This document shows positions 60,023 through 64,000 of a stretch of 64,000 nt of DNA, piece by piece (the first letter of the stretch is position 1; each line of letters begins with the position of its first letter). Made by a program: the position numbers and the translations under genes. The DNA comes from Bdellovibrionales bacterium GWA2_49_15. GTDB taxonomy: Bacteria > Bdellovibrionota > Bacteriovoracia > Bacteriovoracales > Bacteriovoracaceae. Where the stretch lies: the NCBI GenBank assembly GCA_001769855.1, contig MEPP01000031.1, positions 44,051 through 108,050 of the forward strand. The letters are read 5' to 3'. The notes below the pieces were generated by a model. It was given only the letters and a program-made list of their open reading frames with translations, made no database searches and was not told the origin of the DNA.

Positions 60023-60727
60023 ATGCGCAAACCAAAAGTTCTTGTTGTTGAAGACGAAGAAGATATCCTTGAGTTAATTCATTTCCATTTATTTAAAGAA
60101 CAATATGAAATTTTTTTGGCCAGAGATGGTGAAGAAGCCCTGTCTATGGCAAAAAAAGAGCGACCTGATCTTGTTCTGCTCGATCTCATGATTCCAAAAA
60201 TTCACGGTTTAGAAGTTTGTCAAAAACTAAAAAGCGATCCTGAGACAAAAGGTATTTCCATCATCATGGTCACGGCCAAAAGCGAAGAGAGTGATATTAT
60301 CAAGGGACTGGAACTGGGAGCAGAGGATTATATTATAAAGCCTTTTGCCCCCAAAGTGCTCATTGCGCGAGTCAAGGCCCTTTTAAGGCGAAGTGAATCT
60401 CGCGCCCAAAACAAAAAAGGTGATGTCATCAAAATCCATAACATCACTCTGGATAATTCAAAACGAAAGGTTTTTATTGATGGTACTGAGCTGTCGCTCA
60501 CGTTCTCGGAATTCCAGATTTTGTTCTTGATGGCATCACATCCTGGTCGTGTTTATGCAAGGTCTCAAATTGTGGATATCGTTCGAGGTGAAAATCACGC
60601 CATCACTGACCGATCTGTCGATGTGCAAATTGTCGGGCTACGAAAAAAAATGGGCGTCAGCGGCGATCTTGTTGAAACCGTGCGTGGGGTGGGCTACCGC
60701 TTCAAGGAAGAAAGCTCAGCTACCTAG
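60023..60727 (+). CDS. phoB: PhoB-like OmpR-family response regulator
   Basis: A 234-residue regulator: receiver domain with Asp54 (LVLLDLMIPK) and the acidic pair EDEED; winged-helix DNA-binding domain with the OmpR/PhoB pattern TFSEFQILFLMASHPGRVYARSQIVDIV and DVQIVGLRKKMG...VRGVGYRF. It sits just before pstSCA-pstB, which is the standard place for PhoB in many genomes, and a Pho box-like sequence follows it. No phoR kinase gene is visible in the window. Confidence 0.9.
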   Translation: MRKPKVLVVEDEEDILELIHFHLFKEQYEIFLARDGEEALSMAKKERPDLVLLDLMIPKIHGLEVCQKLKSDPETKGISIIMVTAKSEESDIIKGLELGAEDYIIKPFAPKVLIARVKALLRRSESRAQNKKGDVIKIHNITLDNSKRKVFIDGTELSLTFSEFQILFLMASHPGRVYARSQIVDIVRGENHAITDRSVDVQIVGLRKKMGVSGDLVETVRGVGYRFKEESSAT

Positions 60728-60743
60728 CTGATTATTGGCATTC

Positions 60744-60765
60744 CTAACAGTTTTCTAACATGAAA
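60744..60765 (+). promoter_or_regulatory. Pho box-like direct repeat upstream of pstS
   Basis: CTAACA occurs at 60744-60749 and again at 60755-60760, one helical turn (11 bp) apart, as in PhoB target boxes (CTGTCA-N5 repeated). A -10-like TATAGT lies at 60792-60797. The fit is moderate because CTAACA deviates from the E. coli half site. Confidence 0.5.
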
Positions 60766-60833
60766 TTCATCACACAGTAATGTACACACCCTATAGTGTG
60801 GCATCTTAAAAACCAAGATTCGGAGGGATGCTT

Positions 60834-61748
60834 ATGCGCTCACACTTTTTTGAAATTATATCAATAGCGGCCATCTCATGCATGGCCTTTTCAAACGCAT
60901 CGTCTGCCAACACTCAAAGCATCAGCCTTGACGGCTCAAGCACGGTTTTCCCAATTACAGAGGCGGTAGCGGAAGAATTTCGGACTCAGCACGGAAAGAT
61001 AAAAGTTAATATTGGCGTCTCGGGCACGGGGGGCGGCTTTAAGAAATTTGTCGCCAAGGAAATTGATATCTGCAATGCCTCACGGCCAATCAAATCTTCC
61101 GAGGCGGAAGCGGCAAAAAAGAACAACGTCACCTATACGGAATTGCCCGTCGCTTACGATGGACTTACGGTGGTGGTAAATTCAAAAAATACCTGGGCAA
61201 ATACTTTGACGGTGGAAGAGTTGAAAAAAATCTGGGGACCGGAATCAAAGATCAAAACTTGGTCCGATCTAAGAAAAGACTGGCCGAATCGCCCCATTAA
61301 GTTCTACGGACCAGGCACTGATTCTGGAACTTTTGATTATTTTACTGAGGCCATTAATGGCAAATCAGGAGCTTCACGTTCGGATTATGTAAAGAGTGAA
61401 GATGACAATACTCTGGTCACGGGTGTGGCAGGGGAGCTGGATGCCATGGGATATTTTGGTTTTAGCTACTTTCAGGCCAATAGCAAAACTCTCAAGGCGT
61501 TAAGCATTGACAATGGTAAAGGTGCGGTCGCGCCATCATTGGAGACAATCACCAATGGCACCTATGCGCCGTTATCGCGCCCACTCTTCATCTATGTAAA
61601 TGCGGAAGCTTTGAAGCGTGCCGAGGTGAAAACCTTTCTTGAATTTTTCCTTAAAGAGGCAGGACGGCTGGTTCCCGAAGCGGGCTACATTGCTCTTGAA
61701 AAAAAGAAATATGAGGATGCGCTGGCACGACTAAAGACTATGAAATAG
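60834..61748 (+). CDS. pstS: Phosphate-binding periplasmic protein PstS
   Basis: ATG 60834 is preferred to ATG 60828 because GGAGGG lies 6 nt before it. The 304-residue protein has a signal peptide ([16 protein letters not shown]) and the PstS phosphate-binding features [10 protein letters not shown] near the N-terminus, [11 protein letters not shown], and [18 protein letters not shown]. It lies first in the pst operon, 6 bp before pstC. Delivers phosphate to the PstCA-B transporter. Confidence 0.95.
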   Translation: MRSHFFEIISIAAISCMAFSNASSANTQSISLDGSSTVFPITEAVAEEFRTQHGKIKVNIGVSGTGGGFKKFVAKEIDICNASRPIKSSEAEAAKKNNVTYTELPVAYDGLTVVVNSKNTWANTLTVEELKKIWGPESKIKTWSDLRKDWPNRPIKFYGPGTDSGTFDYFTEAINGKSGASRSDYVKSEDDNTLVTGVAGELDAMGYFGFSYFQANSKTLKALSIDNGKGAVAPSLETITNGTYAPLSRPLFIYVNAEALKRAEVKTFLEFFLKEAGRLVPEAGYIALEKKKYEDALARLKTMK

Positions 61749-61754
61749 AAGTTT

Positions 61755-62648
61755 ATGGAAAATGCTCAAAGTATAGAAAGAGCGAAGAAAATTGAAAAGG
61801 CCCTGCTACCAATTCTTATGGTCGCGGGGCTTTTCACTATTTTTGTAACAATAGGAATTATCTTCATTCTCAGCCGAGAGACCTGGCAGTTTTTTAAAAT
61901 GGTGCCGGTGCTGGATTTTCTTTTCGGAGTTAAGTGGGAGCCGCTCATGGAGCCAAAGTCATTTGGCGTCCTTCCTCTCATTAGCGGGACCTTGCTCATC
62001 AGCGTCGGCGCAGGACTCCTTGCCATCCCCGCGGGTATCATGATCGGGATTTTCTTAACCGAATACGCCCCATCAAATATTCGACGAATCGTAAAACCAA
62101 TTTTGGAAATTTTGGCGGGCATTCCAACCATTGTCTACGGCTTCTTTGCCCTGACCTTTGTAACTCCATTTTTAAAAACATTCATGCCTGACATTGAAGT
62201 TTTCAATGCCTTAAGTGGCGCTATTGTCGTGGGCATTATGATCCTACCCATGGTTGCCTCGTTGGTTGATGATGCCCTCTTGGCGATACCCCAAGGCCTC
62301 AAGCATGGTGCTTATGCACTAGGCGCAACCCCTTCTGAAGTCGTGCTGGGTGTTGTTATCCCTGCCTGCTTTGGCAGAATCATGGCGGCCTTCATCCTGG
62401 CCATCTCGCGCGCCATTGGAGAAACCATGGCCGTCACCTTGGCCGCCGGCTCCAACCCTCAGTTAACTTTCAATCCCCTGCATAGTATTCAAACCATGAC
62501 CTCCTATATCGTCCAGGTCGCCCTAGGGGATACGCCCGCGGGTGGTGTTGAATATTTAACCTCCTATGCGGTGGCCTTTTTACTTTTCTGCATGACCTTT
62601 TCCCTCAATTGGATCGGGCACCGAATTATGCAAAAGGGTAGCAAATGA
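61755..62648 (+). CDS. pstC: Phosphate ABC permease PstC
   Basis: A 297-residue permease with about six membrane helices and the binding-protein-dependent transport EAA loop (LKHGAYALGATPSEVVLGVVIPACF). Segments such as ILEILAGIPTIVYGFFAL and ILAISRAIGETMAV are typical of PstC. It overlaps pstA by 4 nt. Confidence 0.95.
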   Translation: MENAQSIERAKKIEKALLPILMVAGLFTIFVTIGIIFILSRETWQFFKMVPVLDFLFGVKWEPLMEPKSFGVLPLISGTLLISVGAGLLAIPAGIMIGIFLTEYAPSNIRRIVKPILEILAGIPTIVYGFFALTFVTPFLKTFMPDIEVFNALSGAIVVGIMILPMVASLVDDALLAIPQGLKHGAYALGATPSEVVLGVVIPACFGRIMAAFILAISRAIGETMAVTLAAGSNPQLTFNPLHSIQTMTSYIVQVALGDTPAGGVEYLTSYAVAFLLFCMTFSLNWIGHRIMQKGSK

Positions 62649-63493
62649 AAGCGCGCAAGCGACGTGAGATTATTTTCCAACTGCTGTGTGCCTGCATCAC
62701 AATTGTCGGAATTATTCTTCTCTTCGTCTTGCTTTACCACGTCGTCCTAGAAGGATGGAAATTCTTAACGCCCCACTTTTTTACTGATTTTCAGTCCCGT
62801 TTTCCGGTTAAATCCGGCATGAAGGCCGGAATCTATGGCTCGCTCTGGATGATCTCAATTACCGCGATCACCGCCATTCCTCTCGGCATCGCTTCTGCTA
62901 TTTTTTTAGAAGAGTACGCGCCTAAAAATGGTTTCTGGAAAATGGTTGAGCTGAATATTTCCAATTTGGCCGGAGTACCGTCAATCGTTTACGGTCTCTT
63001 GGGACTCTCTCTCTTCGTTAGAGCTTTAGGCTTCGGGCAAAGTGTTTTGTCGGGGGCCCTGACCATGGCCCTCTTGGTTTTACCTGTCATTATTGTCTCG
63101 GCCCGCGAATCCATTCGGGCGGTGCCTTTGAGTTTGCGTGAAGCTGCATTTGCTTTAGGCGCGGCAAAATACCAGGTGCTTTTTGGCCAAATTCTTCCGG
63201 TGGCCATCCCTGGTATCTTGACAGGCATTATTCTAGCTTTGGGTCGTGCCTTTGGTGAGGCGGCCCCACTTATTATCGTTGGGGCCTTGAGTTATGTTTC
63301 CTTTGTTCCTGAAAATGTAAATTCCGAGTTTACCGTCATGCCCATTCAAATTTATAACTGGTCCGGCCGACCTCAGGAAGAATTTCATCAGCTAGCGGCA
63401 ACCGGAATTATTGTCTTACTCTTAATCCTGCTTAGCTTGAATTTGGCGGCCATCATTCTCCGCGACCATTATCAAAAGAGGTTTCGTCTATGA
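62645..63493 (+). CDS. pstA: Phosphate ABC permease PstA
   Basis: A 282-residue permease with six membrane helices, the PstA-type NLAGVPSIVYGLLGLSLF segment and the EAA loop (LREAAFALGAAKYQVLFGQILP). It overlaps pstC upstream and pstB downstream (ATGA), so all are translated together. Confidence 0.95.
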   Translation: MKARKRREIIFQLLCACITIVGIILLFVLLYHVVLEGWKFLTPHFFTDFQSRFPVKSGMKAGIYGSLWMISITAITAIPLGIASAIFLEEYAPKNGFWKMVELNISNLAGVPSIVYGLLGLSLFVRALGFGQSVLSGALTMALLVLPVIIVSARESIRAVPLSLREAAFALGAAKYQVLFGQILPVAIPGILTGIILALGRAFGEAAPLIIVGALSYVSFVPENVNSEFTVMPIQIYNWSGRPQEEFHQLAATGIIVLLLILLSLNLAAIILRDHYQKRFRL

Positions 63494-64000
63494 CACTTCT
63501 AGCGCATGATTTTAAATTTCCCTCTAATGCAAAAGTTGAACGCGATGACGATTCAGGGAGATATCGAGAGGTCATCCTTGAGGCCAAAGATGTCAGCGCC
63601 TTCTATGGCAAAAAAGAGGCCATCAAAAATGTATCTATGCAGGTGCTCAAAAATAAGGCCACGGCGATTATCGGTCCGAGCGGTTGTGGCAAAAGCACCC
63701 TACTCCGATGCATTAATCGCATGAATGATTTTGTTCCCAATTTTAAATTGCAAGGTGCTTTAAATTATCGCGGTCGAAATATCATCAAATCTGACCCGAT
63801 GTTCATACGCACCCAAATTGGCATGGTTTTTCAACGACCTAATCCGTTTCCAAAAAGTATCTATGACAATATCGTGTGGGGACCTAAGATTCATGGGAAA
63901 AAAACTCATCTGAACGAGTTGGTGGAAGATGTTTTAAGAAAGGCGGCGCTTTGGGATGAGGTCAAGGATCGCCTGGGTGAGCTTGGAACCAATTTATCCG
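63490..64000 (+). CDS. pstB: Phosphate ABC ATPase PstB (partial, C-terminus outside window)
   Basis: The frame starts at ATG 63490, overlapping the pstA stop, and is open to the window end (170 codons). An unusual N-terminal stretch of about 28 residues precedes the ATPase domain. Walker A GPSGCGKSTLLRCINRMND with the PstB-typical INRMND, and the Q-loop VFQRPNPFPKSIYDNI, are seen; the signature and Walker B lie beyond the window. phoU probably follows. Confidence 0.95.
   Translation, partial: MTLLAHDFKFPSNAKVERDDDSGRYREVILEAKDVSAFYGKKEAIKNVSMQVLKNKATAIIGPSGCGKSTLLRCINRMNDFVPNFKLQGALNYRGRNIIKSDPMFIRTQIGMVFQRPNPFPKSIYDNIVWGPKIHGKKTHLNELVEDVLRKAALWDEVKDRLGELGTNLS

Noticed and set aside
1..64000. 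tRNA, rRNA and CRISPR arrays
   Set aside because: I looked through the intergenic regions for cloverleaf-like sequences and regularly spaced repeats and found none I could support.

Overview
The window is a dense, roughly balanced-GC bacterial chromosome segment. It holds about 66 supported protein genes, two of them cut by the window edges. I see no rRNA, tRNA, CRISPR array or insertion sequence. Many products carry signal peptides or lipoboxes: beta-barrel-like proteins, secreted proteases, a secreted nuclease-like protein and periplasmic coiled coils. There are also an ABC/LolA-like export cassette, DUF222-like HNH paralogues, stand-alone FecR proteins, and ACBP and ceramidase-like genes. 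This fits a Gram-negative of the Bdellovibrio-like group (Bdellovibrionota/Oligoflexia). That assignment is inference from gene content; no marker gene is present.

Layout. 1-1.8 kb: a truncated envelope-anchored coiled-coil protein and a lipoprotein of the 2H phosphodiesterase type. 1.8-11.9 kb: a compact biosynthetic cluster of four overlapping or divergent transcription units. It encodes an MFS exporter, three B12-binding-type radical SAM proteins, a free-standing acyl carrier protein, a fatty acyl-AMP ligase, a GNAT acyltransferase, an alpha/beta hydrolase with Cys at the nucleophile position and a YcaO enzyme. It ends with a 17-residue Lys-rich ORF (MKSKKTKKKVILCTVRG) that has its own promoter, ribosome binding site and perfect terminator. 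I read this as a candidate lipid-modified RiPP pathway and the most likely undescribed system here. 12-18.3 kb: a catalase-like secreted protein (weak call) and a five-gene ABC/FtsX/LolA-like cassette with an outer-membrane partner. 18.4-21.2 kb: a perfect 19-bp inverted repeat, a subtilisin-like lipoprotein and a beta-barrel-like protein.

21.3-27.1 kb: a histidine kinase, a FecR-like protein and an NtrC-type activator, flanked on both sides by near-consensus sigma-54 promoters that drive very small genes. This looks like a local regulon. 27-33.4 kb: secreted proteins, an aminotransferase, an ECF sigma factor with a small membrane partner and a divergent periplasmic protein across a palindrome, and an HNH protein. 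33.6-36.8 kb: an RlmM-like methyltransferase and an RlhA-like U32 protein, whose E. coli relatives modify neighbouring 23S rRNA bases. 36.8-48.3 kb: mostly envelope genes (PAP2, YfiM-like, EEP nuclease-like, CBS, metalloprotease, NlpC/P60, barrels, FAD oxidoreductase) and a second HNH paralogue. 48.3-50.1 kb: an AT-rich patch with two lipoprotein genes. 50.1-56.6 kb: YchJ-like protein, RecQ, a DEAD-box helicase, a 3D-domain protein, a tyrosine recombinase and a FecR protein. 56.7-60 kb: secreted proteins, ACBP and a ceramidase-like membrane protein. 60-64 kb: a PhoB-like regulator followed by pstS-pstC-pstA-pstB, with pstB cut by the window end.
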